Source: Terriglobia bacterium (GTDB taxonomy: Bacteria; Acidobacteriota; Terriglobia; UBA7540). From it: a stretch of 64,000 bases of DNA. The position numbers and the translations under genes were made by a program. The DNA lies in contig JAIQEZ010000004.1 of the NCBI GenBank assembly GCA_020073545.1, positions 1 through 64,000 of the forward strand, read 5' to 3'. The notes under the pieces are model-generated. The model searched no databases. It saw nothing but the letters and a program-made list of their open reading frames with translations, and was not told the DNA's origin. Positions within the stretch are counted from its first letter, which is position 1; each line of letters starts with the position of its first letter. Positions 54,894 through 63,655 of the stretch are shown here, one piece after another.

Positions 54894-55079
54894 TTAGTTT
54901 CCCGAACGGCCGTGTGAGTCAGGCCGCAAGGACTTGCTCCGTGATTTTCTTCCGCGCGGTTTGCTGACACGCTCCTGCAACACGATGCGGTGGCAATCCG
55001 AGCAGACAAGATGCAGGCCGCTCGGCGAGCGTGCCATGCGCGACGAGCCGCAATACGGGCAATTCTGCTGAAGCGCCAT
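54894..55079 (-). CDS. Small zinc-ribbon protein
   Basis: The 61-residue product has two Cys pairs (NCPYCGSSRMA and LVCSDCHRIVL) forming a complete zinc ribbon of about 30 residues, followed by a basic Arg/Lys/Ser tail. It resembles the small zinc ribbons found with transcription or nucleic-acid proteins. Function unknown. It is separated from the transpeptidase gene by a spacer without genes. Confidence 0.7.
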   Translation of the reverse strand: MALQQNCPYCGSSRMARSPSGLHLVCSDCHRIVLQERVSKPRGRKSRSKSLRPDSHGRSGN

Positions 55080-55288
55080 GGTCAGGACAACTCTAGCACA
55101 GCTTGCAAGCCGCGCCTAGTTACTCACTAGCATCACTTCAGGATTGTATAGTTTAGTTAATATCTAGCAATTCGATGCCTTTCCCTGCGAAAGGGGAGCG
55201 AAGAAATGGCCCGCGGAGGGCTTGACATACCTTTTTGAGCACGCCATCGTAGGCGCAACCTGTAGATTGCTGAATTCGGGGTGGTGAC

Positions 55289-56095
55289 ATGATGAGCCGG
55301 AGAAAATTCTTATTGAGGGATGTACCTGCTGCCACGCTAGGGTTGGCGGCTGCTGCGAAGTCATCTTTCTCGGCGATTTCAACTGGAGACAAGTCGATGC
55401 GCTCCTCCTACTATGAATTTGGTTCTATCCGCCTGCAGAATGGCAGCCAAGTGAGTCGGATGCTGAGTTGGCTTGAAAACCGTGCGTTGCCGCTCTTCCA
55501 AAAGCATCGCTTTGGTCCCATGGGATTCTTTACCGTAGATGTGGGTCCAAACATGCCCGCGGTGTTTTTCGTTCTTTCCTATCCAAGCCTTGCCGAGATG
55601 GAGACGCTGTGGGGAAACCTGGACGCCGACCCCGATTACACCGCTGCCGTTGCGGAACTTGAAAAAGATGAGCCCGCTTTCTATCGCGAAGACGCCATGT
55701 TGTTGCGGGCCACCGCGTTCTGCCCGCCTCTGGCGCCGGCTCCGGCCGGCGACCCGGGCCACAAGATTTTCGAGCTGCGAATCTACGAGTCACCGACACA
55801 TCGCCAACTCGGGTACCTGCACGACCGCTTCGCGGGAGGCGAGATTGAAATCTTCCACAAAAGCGGCATTCATCCCATCCTCTATGCGGACACGATCTTT
55901 GGGCCCAACCTGCCCAACATGGCTTATCTGATTCCCTTTGAAAGTGAAGCTCACCGCGAGAAAGCCTGGGCAGCGTTTCGCGGCAATCCCGACTGGATCA
56001 GGATTCGCGACGAGTCGATCCGGCGGGGCGGCGATATCGTGCGGAACATCACGAACCTGCTTCTCGTGCCGGCCAGCTTCTCGATGATCCGGTGA
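55289..56095 (+). CDS. Tat-exported NIPSNAP-family protein
   Basis: The 268-residue protein starts with a twin-arginine-like signal (MSRRKFLLRDVPAATLGLAAA) and carries two ferredoxin-like NIPSNAP repeats. The first is YYEFGSIRLQNGSQVSRMLSWL...HRFGPMGFFTVDVG, the second FELRIYESPTHRQLGYLHDRF...SGIHPILYADTIFG...MAYLIPFES. The family's biochemical role in bacteria is unknown. TTGACA at about 55223 may be a -35, with a poor -10. It is convergent with the dehydratase gene. Confidence 0.88.
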   Translation: MMSRRKFLLRDVPAATLGLAAAAKSSFSAISTGDKSMRSSYYEFGSIRLQNGSQVSRMLSWLENRALPLFQKHRFGPMGFFTVDVGPNMPAVFFVLSYPSLAEMETLWGNLDADPDYTAAVAELEKDEPAFYREDAMLLRATAFCPPLAPAPAGDPGHKIFELRIYESPTHRQLGYLHDRFAGGEIEIFHKSGIHPILYADTIFGPNLPNMAYLIPFESEAHREKAWAAFRGNPDWIRIRDESIRRGGDIVRNITNLLLVPASFSMIR

Positions 56096-56125
56096 GCAGC
56101 CAGGGGACGGCGAGGGCCGTCAGGC

Positions 56126-57883
56126 TCAGAGCGCGGGATTTGGGTATCGTCCGAGGGGCGTCTCGCCCTCCTCACGGTCCGCGCCGCGCAGGAAATCGAA
56201 ATCGCACCCTTCGTGGGCTTGCAGAACGTGGTCCAGGAAAAGTTTCCCGTAGCCGCGTGTGTAATGCGGGGCAGGTGCTTTCCATTGTGAAAGGCGGGTT
56301 CGGATTTCTGCGTCTGACACCCGAAGCTCCAGGCGTCTCGCGGCCACATCCAACTCGATCTCGTCGCCATCCCGAACAATCGCCAGAGGTCCGCCCACGG
56401 CGGATTCCGGCGAAATGTGGACAACGATCGTCCCGAAGCTCGTCCCGCTGATGCGCGCGTCACTCAGGCGAACCATATCTCTCACGCCGGCCTTGAGCAG
56501 TTTCGCGGGAATGGGCAAGTGACCCCATTCCGGCATTCCGGGAGCGCCCCGGGGCCCGGCGTTCTTCAGCACCAGCACCGAGTTCTCGTCGACCTTCAGA
56601 TCCGGGGCGTCGAGTCGCGCGAGCAAATCCTGGTTGTTCTGGAAGACCACCGCGCGCCCGCGGTGTTTCACGAGGTGTGGTGAAATGGCGGACTGCTTGA
56701 TGACCGCGCCCTGCGGGGCCAGGTTCCCGTTCAGGATGACGACGCCTCCCTGAGGATAAAGGGGCTGGCTGAGAGGCCTGATCACCTCGCGATTAAAACA
56801 CGCCGCGCGCCGCAGGTTTTCACCCAAGCTCTTGCCGCTGGCCGTCAGCGCATCCAAATGCAGCAAGGGGCTGATTTCCTTCAGCACCGCGGGCACGCCG
56901 CCGGCGTAACTGAATTCTTCCATCAGGAATTTCCCGGAGGGCTTCACGTTGGCGATGAAGGGTGTGGTGCTGGCGATTTCATCGAACGAGGAGAGGGGTA
57001 AGTTGATCCCCAGACGCCCGGCAATGGCCACCAGGTGCACGATGGCATTCGTCGACCCGCCGAGCGCCATGAGCAGCCGAATGGCGTTCTCGAACGCCGG
57101 GGCGGTCATGATGCGGGAAGGCCGCAAACCTTCCCTGACCATATCGACGATGCGCTTTCCGCTCTGTTCGGCGATCATCATGCGGCGGGAGTCGGCCGCC
57201 GGGATGTCCGCTGCGCCGGGAAGCGTCATGCCGAGTCCCTCCGCGAGGCTGGCCATGGTGGACGCCGTGCCCATCACCGTGCAGTGACCCGCGCTGCGCG
57301 ACACACAGGATTCAATTTCGCACCACTCCTCTTCCCCCAGGCGGCCGGCGCGGACCTCTTCCCACATTTTGCGGACGTCCGTACCGGCAGCAAGTTCGCG
57401 GCCCTGCCACATGCCGCTCAGCATCGGCCCTCCCGGAACCATCAGCGCGGGCACATCGACGCTGGCGGCGCCCATTAACTGCGCGGGAGTGGTCTTGTCG
57501 CACCCGCACAAGAGTACCACGCCGTCGAGCGGGTAAGCGCGGATGCTTTCCTCCACCTCCATCGCCATCAGATTCCGGTAGAGCATGGTGGTGGGCTTCA
57601 TCAGCATCTCGCCCAACGAGATGGTGTTGAATTCCAGAGGGAAACCGCCGGCTTCCCACACGCCGCGCTTCGTGGCCTCCGCCACTAGGCGTAGATGCGC
57701 GTTGCAGTTGTTCAGCTCGCTCCAGGAATTGCAGATGCCGATGACCGGCTTGCCTTCGAACACGCGCTCGCTGAAGCCCTCGGCACGAAGCCAGGCGCGG
57801 TGGGCTAAGCCCCAGCGATCGCGTTTCCCAAACCAGTCGCGACTGCGGAGTTTCGGGGATTTGTCTGTGGGTGGAGGATTCAT
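56126..57883 (-). CDS. IlvD/Edd-family dehydratase, L-arabinonate dehydratase-like
   Basis: The 585-residue protein has the Fe-S cluster Cys residues in GICNSWSELNNCN, LLCGCDKT and SAGHCTVMGTAST, and the C-terminal region SDARISGTSFGTIVVHISPESAVGGPLA that contains the catalytic Ser. Its length and the GICNSWSELNNCNAH version match sugar-acid dehydratases (arabinonate/xylonate) better than biosynthetic IlvD. It would give 2-keto-3-deoxy-pentonate, leading to alpha-ketoglutarate semialdehyde, the substrate type of the dehydrogenase at 5983-7440. The dehydratase and that enzyme lie about 49 kb apart. Confidence 0.88.
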   Translation of the reverse strand: MNPPPTDKSPKLRSRDWFGKRDRWGLAHRAWLRAEGFSERVFEGKPVIGICNSWSELNNCNAHLRLVAEATKRGVWEAGGFPLEFNTISLGEMLMKPTTMLYRNLMAMEVEESIRAYPLDGVVLLCGCDKTTPAQLMGAASVDVPALMVPGGPMLSGMWQGRELAAGTDVRKMWEEVRAGRLGEEEWCEIESCVSRSAGHCTVMGTASTMASLAEGLGMTLPGAADIPAADSRRMMIAEQSGKRIVDMVREGLRPSRIMTAPAFENAIRLLMALGGSTNAIVHLVAIAGRLGINLPLSSFDEIASTTPFIANVKPSGKFLMEEFSYAGGVPAVLKEISPLLHLDALTASGKSLGENLRRAACFNREVIRPLSQPLYPQGGVVILNGNLAPQGAVIKQSAISPHLVKHRGRAVVFQNNQDLLARLDAPDLKVDENSVLVLKNAGPRGAPGMPEWGHLPIPAKLLKAGVRDMVRLSDARISGTSFGTIVVHISPESAVGGPLAIVRDGDEIELDVAARRLELRVSDAEIRTRLSQWKAPAPHYTRGYGKLFLDHVLQAHEGCDFDFLRGADREEGETPLGRYPNPAL

Positions 57884-57893
57884 TCTACGGTCT

Positions 57894-58115
57894 CTAGCGG
57901 CCTGGCGTCCTGCTGTGGCGGGTTCGTCGCATCTCGATTAGCCGAGTCACTTCGGGAACGAGGCGTTTGGGTACGACGACCACGGTCTGGCCCCGCAACC
58001 GGAATGCCGCTTCGTCTTCTGCGACCGCCTCGTCCTCAGTCTGTTGCTCGTAATGTTCCAGGACACTCCGAACCCGGGCTTCATCCCACCCGGCAGGGAA
58101 TCGGTTTCGTTTCAT
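57894..58115 (-). CDS. Putative antitoxin of a DUF4258-type pair
   Basis: The 73-residue acidic-then-basic protein (WDEARVRSVLEHYEQQTEDEAVAEDEAAF...VVVPKRLVPEVTRLIEMRR) follows the 94-residue gene upstream with an ATGA overlap (58112-58115). Small proteins with this EDEA core next to DUF4258/RelE-like partners are common and are presumed antitoxins. The antitoxin role is inferred from the arrangement and not from any motif with known function. Confidence 0.65.
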   Translation of the reverse strand: MKRNRFPAGWDEARVRSVLEHYEQQTEDEAVAEDEAAFRLRGQTVVVVPKRLVPEVTRLIEMRRTRHSRTPGR

Positions 58116-58396
58116 CGTTGCTTTCTCCTCAGCCGCCGGCGATAGGCGAGGAGTGGTTTGCCGCGCAGCTCATACGCGGTAATCACCAAAATACTGTCGG
58201 GTTTCGGGTCGCGGACGTAAATAGTTTTCAAGTATCGACCGCGCGCCGTCTGGCCGATCGCTACGCGGGCGCCCTCTCGCCCTGGACGATCTTCTCCCGG
58301 ATTCGCCAGGACCTCCTCGACCTCTTCCTCTTCGACACCGTGGTGAAAGATGTGCGCCTGTCCTGTTGCGGAATCGAGGTAGAAGCGGACATGCAC
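58112..58396 (-). CDS. Putative DUF4258/BrnT-like toxin
   Basis: The 94-residue protein has the small beta-sheet pattern of RelE/BrnT-superfamily toxins: HHGVEEEEVEEVLANPGED, RYLKTIYVRDPKPDSILVITAYEL and a basic C-terminus (YRRRLRRKQR). Toxins of this kind cleave mRNA; activity here is not shown. It is the first gene of a two-gene unit, toxin before the presumed antitoxin. Confidence 0.65.
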   Translation of the reverse strand: MHVRFYLDSATGQAHIFHHGVEEEEVEEVLANPGEDRPGREGARVAIGQTARGRYLKTIYVRDPKPDSILVITAYELRGKPLLAYRRRLRRKQR

Positions 58397-58587
58397 CGCC
58401 CCCAGTATAGGGAGGAACGAGTATTTTCTGCAAGCTGAAGTGCCAACTCGGCACCCAAGGCAAGCCGTGGCAAGCGCTATTCGTGCCGCGGGTTGGTGTC
58501 CATGGCCGACTTCAAACAGCCCACGGCACAGAGATCAGGCCGTGGCTCCGCGCTCACCGGCGAAGATGACCTCGCTGATACAAAGCC

Positions 58588-59559
58588 TCACCCCTTGCCC
58601 AGGCGGAAGATCGGCTCGACGCCCACGGCGCGCGCGAGAAGAGCTTTCTCCTCTTCCGGTTTCAGAGGCTCGAACTTCTGTGCCACGTCCATGGCGAGGC
58701 GGAAGTATTTCTCATCGCCAGGAGGCACCGCGGCGGTGATGGGCTGCGATAACGTCCAGCGCAAGCCGAGCGCAGCTTCTTCCGGCAGTGCCGCCGGCTG
58801 ATACCAGCACTTGGGGTTGGGGCGCTCGCTCTCCTTCATCGTCTTCGGCCACGTGGTTTTGGCCATGCCTTTCAACGCCAGAATCCCCATGCCTTTCTCG
58901 CGCGCCTTGGCCAGCACCTGCGGCCCGAATTTTGCCTGCGAGAAAAGAACGAAGTTGATGGGGAACAGGATGGTATCGAATTCATACCGGTCCAGGGCAG
59001 CCAGCGCTGCCTCCACCGAGTGTGCTGAGAATCCGATGAACCGCACCTTTCCTGCTTTCCTTGCAGCTTGGAAAGTCTCCATCGCTCCGTCAGGACCAAA
59101 CACCGTGTTCACTTCCTCCATCGTCGTCAAATGATGGAACTGATAAAGGTCGAGATGATCGGTCCGCAGCAGGCGCAGAGATTCCTCGAGCTCCTTTGCC
59201 GCACCACTCTTCGTCCGCTCTGCGGTTTTGCAGGCAAGGAATGAACGCATGCGGTAGGGCTCGAGGGCAGGTCCCAGGCGCTCCTGGGCGTTTCCGTAGC
59301 TGGGTGCTACGTCGAAGTAATTGATGCCGCGGTCGAAGGCTTCGGCCACGGCGTTCTTGGCGAAAGTTGGCTCCGTGTCCGTCACGACGATTCCGCCGAA
59401 GGCGATGATGGAAAGATCGACGCCGGTTTTTCCCAGGCGTCGCTTGGGAATTGGATTGAGGACCTCACCCGCCTTCGCCAAGGGATCAAGAATCTTCCGT
59501 GACGCGGCCAATCCGGCTGCCGCCGCAGTTCCTCTCCTCAGAAAATCTCGTCGCCGCAT
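58588..59559 (-). CDS. Tat-exported aldo/keto reductase
   Basis: The 323-residue protein begins MRRRDFLRRGTAAAAGLAA, a twin-arginine signal, and continues with an AKR barrel: RRLGKTGVDLSIIAFGG, GINYFDVAPSYGNAQ (Asp/Tyr), FLACKTAERT (Lys) and YQFHHLTT (His). A C-terminal extension (EEEKALLARA) is typical of exported AKRs, often with [4Fe-4S] motifs, but only one Cys (PKCWYQPA) is visible here. The ATG at 59559 is preceded by GAGGAGGGAG, so it is preferred over a TTG further up. Confidence 0.88.
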   Translation of the reverse strand: MRRRDFLRRGTAAAAGLAASRKILDPLAKAGEVLNPIPKRRLGKTGVDLSIIAFGGIVVTDTEPTFAKNAVAEAFDRGINYFDVAPSYGNAQERLGPALEPYRMRSFLACKTAERTKSGAAKELEESLRLLRTDHLDLYQFHHLTTMEEVNTVFGPDGAMETFQAARKAGKVRFIGFSAHSVEAALAALDRYEFDTILFPINFVLFSQAKFGPQVLAKAREKGMGILALKGMAKTTWPKTMKESERPNPKCWYQPAALPEEAALGLRWTLSQPITAAVPPGDEKYFRLAMDVAQKFEPLKPEEEKALLARAVGVEPIFRLGKG

Positions 59560-59646
59560 AAGCTCCCTCCTCGCAAACAAATCCCCGCCCTTCGGGGCCT
59601 CATGTCCCTAGCATTTATTGTTTGTAGCATCCCAGGGTTCACTCCG

Positions 59647-59760
59647 TCAAACGGGAGGAATGAATTCCGGGCTGCTCTCGAAAATGAAGACGTCGCCGGC
59701 CTGTGGGTAGGGTTTGACAACGGTGCGCGGAACGCGGAAGATGACTAGTTTTCCGGTCTG
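59647..59760 (-). other. Possible coding remnant without start codon
   Basis: On the minus strand a frame reads TGKLVIFRVPRTVVKPYPQ and then AGDVFIFESSPEFIPPV before TGA (59647-59649). The sequence looks strongly protein-like, but an in-frame stop lies upstream and no ATG, GTG or TTG follows it. It may be the 3' end of a gene truncated when the hydrolase gene region arrived. I do not recognise the family. Confidence 0.3.
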
Positions 59761-59802
59761 CGTTGAACGTTCCCCAACTGCATGGAGAGGAGGTTCAAGA
59801 CT

Positions 59803-60750
59803 ATGAACCGCTTATTGCTCATGGGCCTCATGGCGGCTACGTTTGTTCCAGTTGCCTACGGGCAGGACCGTTCCACCCCGGCCCAGCTTCTCGAGTATGA
59901 GGTGAAACAGCCGCTCGACATTCAGACTGTGGCGACTTACGACCGGCCAGCGTGCACGGTAACCGACCTGAGTTATGCGAGCCCGCGTGGCGGTCGCGTC
60001 GGTGCTTACTTGGTGGTGCCGAAAGCGCCGGGCAAGTTTGCGGCAGTTTTGTTTGGCCACTGGGGCAACGGCACGAGAGCCGAATTCCTGCCGGAAGCGG
60101 AACTCTATGCCCAGGTGGGTGTGGTCTCCCTCTTGCCCGATTATCCCTGGGACCGGCCAGAATCCTCTCACCGTGGCATCAATAACCTGCAGCACCCGGA
60201 GCAGGACCTTCAGACTTACGCGCAGACTGTGGTGGACCTACGCCGGGGGCTGGACCTGCTCCTGGCGCGGCCGGAGGTGGACGCGACGCGTATCGCCTAT
60301 GTCGGGCACAGCTACGGCGCGCAGTGGGGCGCGATCCTCGCCGCTGTGGATCATCGCATACAGACTGCTGTATTGATGGGCGGAACGCCGACCGGGGCGG
60401 ACCTTCTCAACGGCGATTCTCCTGAGGTTGCCGAATACCGCAAGACCGTCCCGCCCGCCGTCTGGAACAAGTACATCGAGGCAAACAGCCCGCTCGACGC
60501 GATCAATTTCATTGGTCGCGCGGCTCCTATCTCGGTGTTCTTCCAATTTGCGACTTTCGAGCAATACTTCAGTCGATCCGCCATGGAACGTTATGCGCGC
60601 GCCGCGAGCCAACCCAACACGGTTCGGTGGTACGACACAGCACACGACCTGAATGACGTGCAGGCGCTACTTGACCGTGCCGATTGGCTACAGCAGCGAA
60701 TTCGCATCGCATCGACCCGGCCGCTCCTGGTCGCGATGGTCACGAAGTAA
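59803..60750 (+). CDS. Secreted alpha/beta hydrolase (dienelactone-hydrolase-like)
   Basis: The 315-residue product has a signal peptide (NRLLLMGLMAATFVPVAYG) and an alpha/beta-hydrolase core with the nucleophile elbow VGHSYGAQWG, the catalytic Asp region (NDVQALLDRAD) and a His near YDTAHDL. GAGGAGG lies 10 bases before the ATG at 59803. It acts outside the cytoplasm on an ester or similar bond; substrate unknown. Confidence 0.85.
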   Translation: MNRLLLMGLMAATFVPVAYGQDRSTPAQLLEYEVKQPLDIQTVATYDRPACTVTDLSYASPRGGRVGAYLVVPKAPGKFAAVLFGHWGNGTRAEFLPEAELYAQVGVVSLLPDYPWDRPESSHRGINNLQHPEQDLQTYAQTVVDLRRGLDLLLARPEVDATRIAYVGHSYGAQWGAILAAVDHRIQTAVLMGGTPTGADLLNGDSPEVAEYRKTVPPAVWNKYIEANSPLDAINFIGRAAPISVFFQFATFEQYFSRSAMERYARAASQPNTVRWYDTAHDLNDVQALLDRADWLQQRIRIASTRPLLVAMVTK

Positions 60751-60888
60751 GTAAAGGCTCAGCCGGACACGGAGCTTCGCCACCGAAGCGAAGCCAAGCT
60801 CCACAACTTCGCTATTCTTGCGCCGCAGCGAATCGGGTAGACTCTCCCCTCGCTGTGCACCTTTCATCCCTCTGAAGGAACCCGAGGA

Positions 60889-61731
60889 ATGAACCTCCGC
60901 ATCCGCGTGATGACCGCAGGCGATATTCCAGCGGGGATGAGGCTTAAGGACACGGCCGGTTGGAATCAGACACAGGGAGACTGGGAGAGGTTTCTTCGCG
61001 CCAGCCCGGAAGGCTGCTTCGTCGCGGAAAGGGAGGGCCGGGTGGTCGGGACCGCGGCGACGATTGTTTACGAAGGTCGATTCGCGTGGACCGGCATGGT
61101 CTTGGTGGACCCGGCAACGCGCGGTCAAGGTATCGGCACGAAATTGCTGGAGAAGACCATCGAGTACCTGGACGGATGTGGCATCCCCTCCCTGAAACTC
61201 GACGCCACCCCGCAAGGCAAGCCGATCTACCAGAAACGTGGTTTTGTGAGCGAATACGAAATCGAGCGCTGGCAGCTCAAGCGCTCGCCGGCGCCGGACG
61301 CCGGGGCCGAGGCGAGCGCGCTGCAGCTTGAAGAAATCCTCGAACTCGACCACGATATCTTCGGCGCCGACCGGGGGGAACTCTTGCGGTCAGTCGCCTT
61401 GGAGGCTCCTGCCTTCGCCCTGCAAGTGCGGAGCCACGGAAAACTCGCGGGATATGCTTTCGGGCGCACGGGTTCGGTTGCTGATCACTTGGGCCCATGG
61501 GTGGCGCAAGACGAAGGCTCGGCTCGCCTCGTACTCGACGAGTTTCTGCGGCGTTCCCGCCAAGAGAGGGTTTTTGTGGATGGGATGAGGCCCAATCCCT
61601 GGGCGATAACTTTGCTGCGCGGTCGTGGCTTCGAGTACGCGCGGCCCCTAACACGAATGTATCGCGGGCGCAACGATTTCCCCGGGCGTCCTGAACTGCA
61701 GTGTGCGATCCTCGGACCGGAGTTCGGCTAA
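60889..61731 (+). CDS. Double GNAT-fold N-acetyltransferase
   Basis: The 280-residue protein has a complete N-terminal GNAT domain with the acetyl-CoA loop TRGQGIGTKLLEKTI (about residues 80-95) and FVAEREGRVVGTAATIVYEG. A C-terminal domain (about 150-275) of the type often paired with it follows, ending ARPLTRMYRGRNDFPG. The architecture is common in soil bacteria; the acceptor is unknown. GGAACCCGAGG precedes the ATG. Confidence 0.88.
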   Translation: MNLRIRVMTAGDIPAGMRLKDTAGWNQTQGDWERFLRASPEGCFVAEREGRVVGTAATIVYEGRFAWTGMVLVDPATRGQGIGTKLLEKTIEYLDGCGIPSLKLDATPQGKPIYQKRGFVSEYEIERWQLKRSPAPDAGAEASALQLEEILELDHDIFGADRGELLRSVALEAPAFALQVRSHGKLAGYAFGRTGSVADHLGPWVAQDEGSARLVLDEFLRRSRQERVFVDGMRPNPWAITLLRGRGFEYARPLTRMYRGRNDFPGRPELQCAILGPEFG

Positions 61732-61789
61732 GGCCAACGGTACGGAAGCTCCGACTCCGAGCCGGGGTATACCTTCGGAAACTCCTCAC

Positions 61790-63034
61790 ATGAATCAGCC
61801 TAAACCAACCCGCGGCTTTTACGGCTGGTGGGTCGTTCTGGCGACCTTCCTGAACCTGTTTTTCGCCGTGGGGATTGTTTTCTACGGGCTTCCCGTTTTC
61901 TACCCTTCGCTGGTCGATTCTCTACATTTTTCGCGCAGCCAGGTGACCCAAGGAAGCTTTCTGGGCTTTGTGATTGTAGCGCCCGCCTTCGGATTCCTGG
62001 GTGCGCTCATCGACCGAATCGGTGCGCGGCGAGTCCTCCGCTTCGGCATTCTGCTAGTCGGATTGCCGCTGCTTCTGATGGGCTGGATGACCCGGCTCTC
62101 AGAGTACTACGTGCTGTGTATCTTAGAAGTCGTGGGCTATGTGCTGGCCGGCCCCATCCCGAACCAGGTCCTGGTCTCAAACTGGTTTCGGGCGAAACGC
62201 GGGCGCGCCATGGGCTACGCGTATTTGGGGCTGGGCTTGGGCGGGGTGGCCGCGCCGATATTGGCTGCGAACCTGATCGGATGGGTTGGGTGGCGGCGCG
62301 CGTTCGCGATCATGGGCGCTCTGATCCTGGTCGTGCTTCTTCCCGTTGCCCAGTGGGTGACGCGCTCGGCTCCGGAAGAAATGGGACTTGTTCCAGACGG
62401 GGTTGGATCTGCTCTCACCCCAGGGGGATCCGGGCAGAAATCCTCCCAGGGGCTGGGATCCGCGGTTCGAACCGCCAATTTCTGGCTTATCCTGACGGGC
62501 AGCGCGCTCACGATCGGCGCCATCGGCACGGTGATTCAACAGTTCGTCTTGTTCCTTCGCGATGTCGGGTACACCACGGTCCAGGCCACACACGTGTCCA
62601 GTGGGTTGCTCTTCGCGGGGCTGGCAGGGCGCGTCGCCGTGGGCTACTTCGCGGACCGTTACAACAAGAAGAATGTAATGGCGCTGTTCTATTTGGTCCT
62701 CGCAGCGGCGATTCCTCTGCTCTTTTTGGCGCGACAGCCGGCCGCTCTCTGGGCGTTCGCCCTGGTCTTTGGCTTTGCCATGGGGGCGGATTACATGTTG
62801 ATTCCGCTGGTAACGGCCGAGTGCTTTGGCTTAACGGCTCTGGGGAAGCTTCTCGGCCTCATCATTATGGCCGATTCGCTGGCTCAGTGGTTTGGGCCTA
62901 TGCTGGCGGGTAAGATCTTCGAGGCGACCCACAGTTATGACCTCGCTTGGAACATCATCACCGCGGCAGGAATCCTTGGCGCCGCCGCCATCTATGCAGT
63001 TTCACCACAGCGGGGTCCAGAGCGTGCATCTTGA
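61790..63034 (+). CDS. MFS transporter (OFA/monocarboxylate-like)
   Basis: The 414-residue protein has 12 predicted helices, starting GFYGWWVVLATFLNLFFAVGI, with the MFS loop motif LIDRIGARRVLRFG between helices 2 and 3 and GLAGRVAVGYFADRYNKKNVM in the second half. The YGWWVV start and overall pattern fit the oxalate/formate- or monocarboxylate-type carriers, so an organic acid is likely. The ATG at 61790 is chosen because homology begins there; it starts 58 bases after the GNAT stop on the same strand. Confidence 0.88.
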   Translation: MNQPKPTRGFYGWWVVLATFLNLFFAVGIVFYGLPVFYPSLVDSLHFSRSQVTQGSFLGFVIVAPAFGFLGALIDRIGARRVLRFGILLVGLPLLLMGWMTRLSEYYVLCILEVVGYVLAGPIPNQVLVSNWFRAKRGRAMGYAYLGLGLGGVAAPILAANLIGWVGWRRAFAIMGALILVVLLPVAQWVTRSAPEEMGLVPDGVGSALTPGGSGQKSSQGLGSAVRTANFWLILTGSALTIGAIGTVIQQFVLFLRDVGYTTVQATHVSSGLLFAGLAGRVAVGYFADRYNKKNVMALFYLVLAAAIPLLFLARQPAALWAFALVFGFAMGADYMLIPLVTAECFGLTALGKLLGLIIMADSLAQWFGPMLAGKIFEATHSYDLAWNIITAAGILGAAAIYAVSPQRGPERAS

Positions 63035-63125
63035 ATCCGCGGTCCGCCGCGTTTTCCGTCCGTTGCGCCAGAAGGCCCGTTTCACCTATAATGCTGCTGG
63101 GCCGCGAAGAGTCAGGACCCGTATT

Positions 63126-63596
63126 ATGCCCCCGTCCATCCTCCAAAAGCTTCAAGAAGAAATCCAAACGCTTGAGTACGAACTCAATCACGAGTTGCCG
63201 AAGGAACTGAAGCGTGCCCGGGCATTGGGTGACTTGAGCGAAAACGCCGAATTCATCATGGCCAAACAGCGCCAGGATTACGTGGGAGCGCGTTTGGCGC
63301 AGCTCAGGCAGCGTCTCGCGGACCTTTCCCTGGTCAACTTGAACAACATTCCCAAGGACCGCATCGCTTTCGGTTCCAAGGTGATCCTTCACGACCTTGA
63401 CCGCGACGCGGAAATCGAATACCGGCTGGTGACCAGCGAGGAAGCGGATGTCAGCAAGGGGTTGATCTCAACGACCTCGCCCATTGGCCGTGGTTTGATG
63501 GGCAAGAAGGCGGGTGACACGGTCCGAGTGGCCACGCCCAACGGCCCGCGCGAGTTCGAAATCCGGGCCGTCCAGACCATTCACGAGCAGGTCTAG
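63126..63596 (+). CDS. greA: Transcription elongation factor GreA
   Basis: The 156-residue protein has the N-terminal coiled coil (ILQKLQEEIQTLEYELNHELPKEL) with LGDLSENAEF, the acidic tip that inserts in the RNA polymerase secondary channel, and the C-terminal FKBP-like domain (SPIGRGLMGKKAGDTVRV). It rescues backtracked polymerase by stimulating transcript cleavage. The length is normal. The ATG at 63126 is chosen over upstream frame extensions, which overlap the MFS gene. Confidence 0.95.
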   Translation: MPPSILQKLQEEIQTLEYELNHELPKELKRARALGDLSENAEFIMAKQRQDYVGARLAQLRQRLADLSLVNLNNIPKDRIAFGSKVILHDLDRDAEIEYRLVTSEEADVSKGLISTTSPIGRGLMGKKAGDTVRVATPNGPREFEIRAVQTIHEQV

Positions 63597-63655
63597 AAGT
63601 TTCCGGCGGGCTTGCTCCCGCCCGCGGCCGGGTGACTGCAGCACAGAGACTTTTC

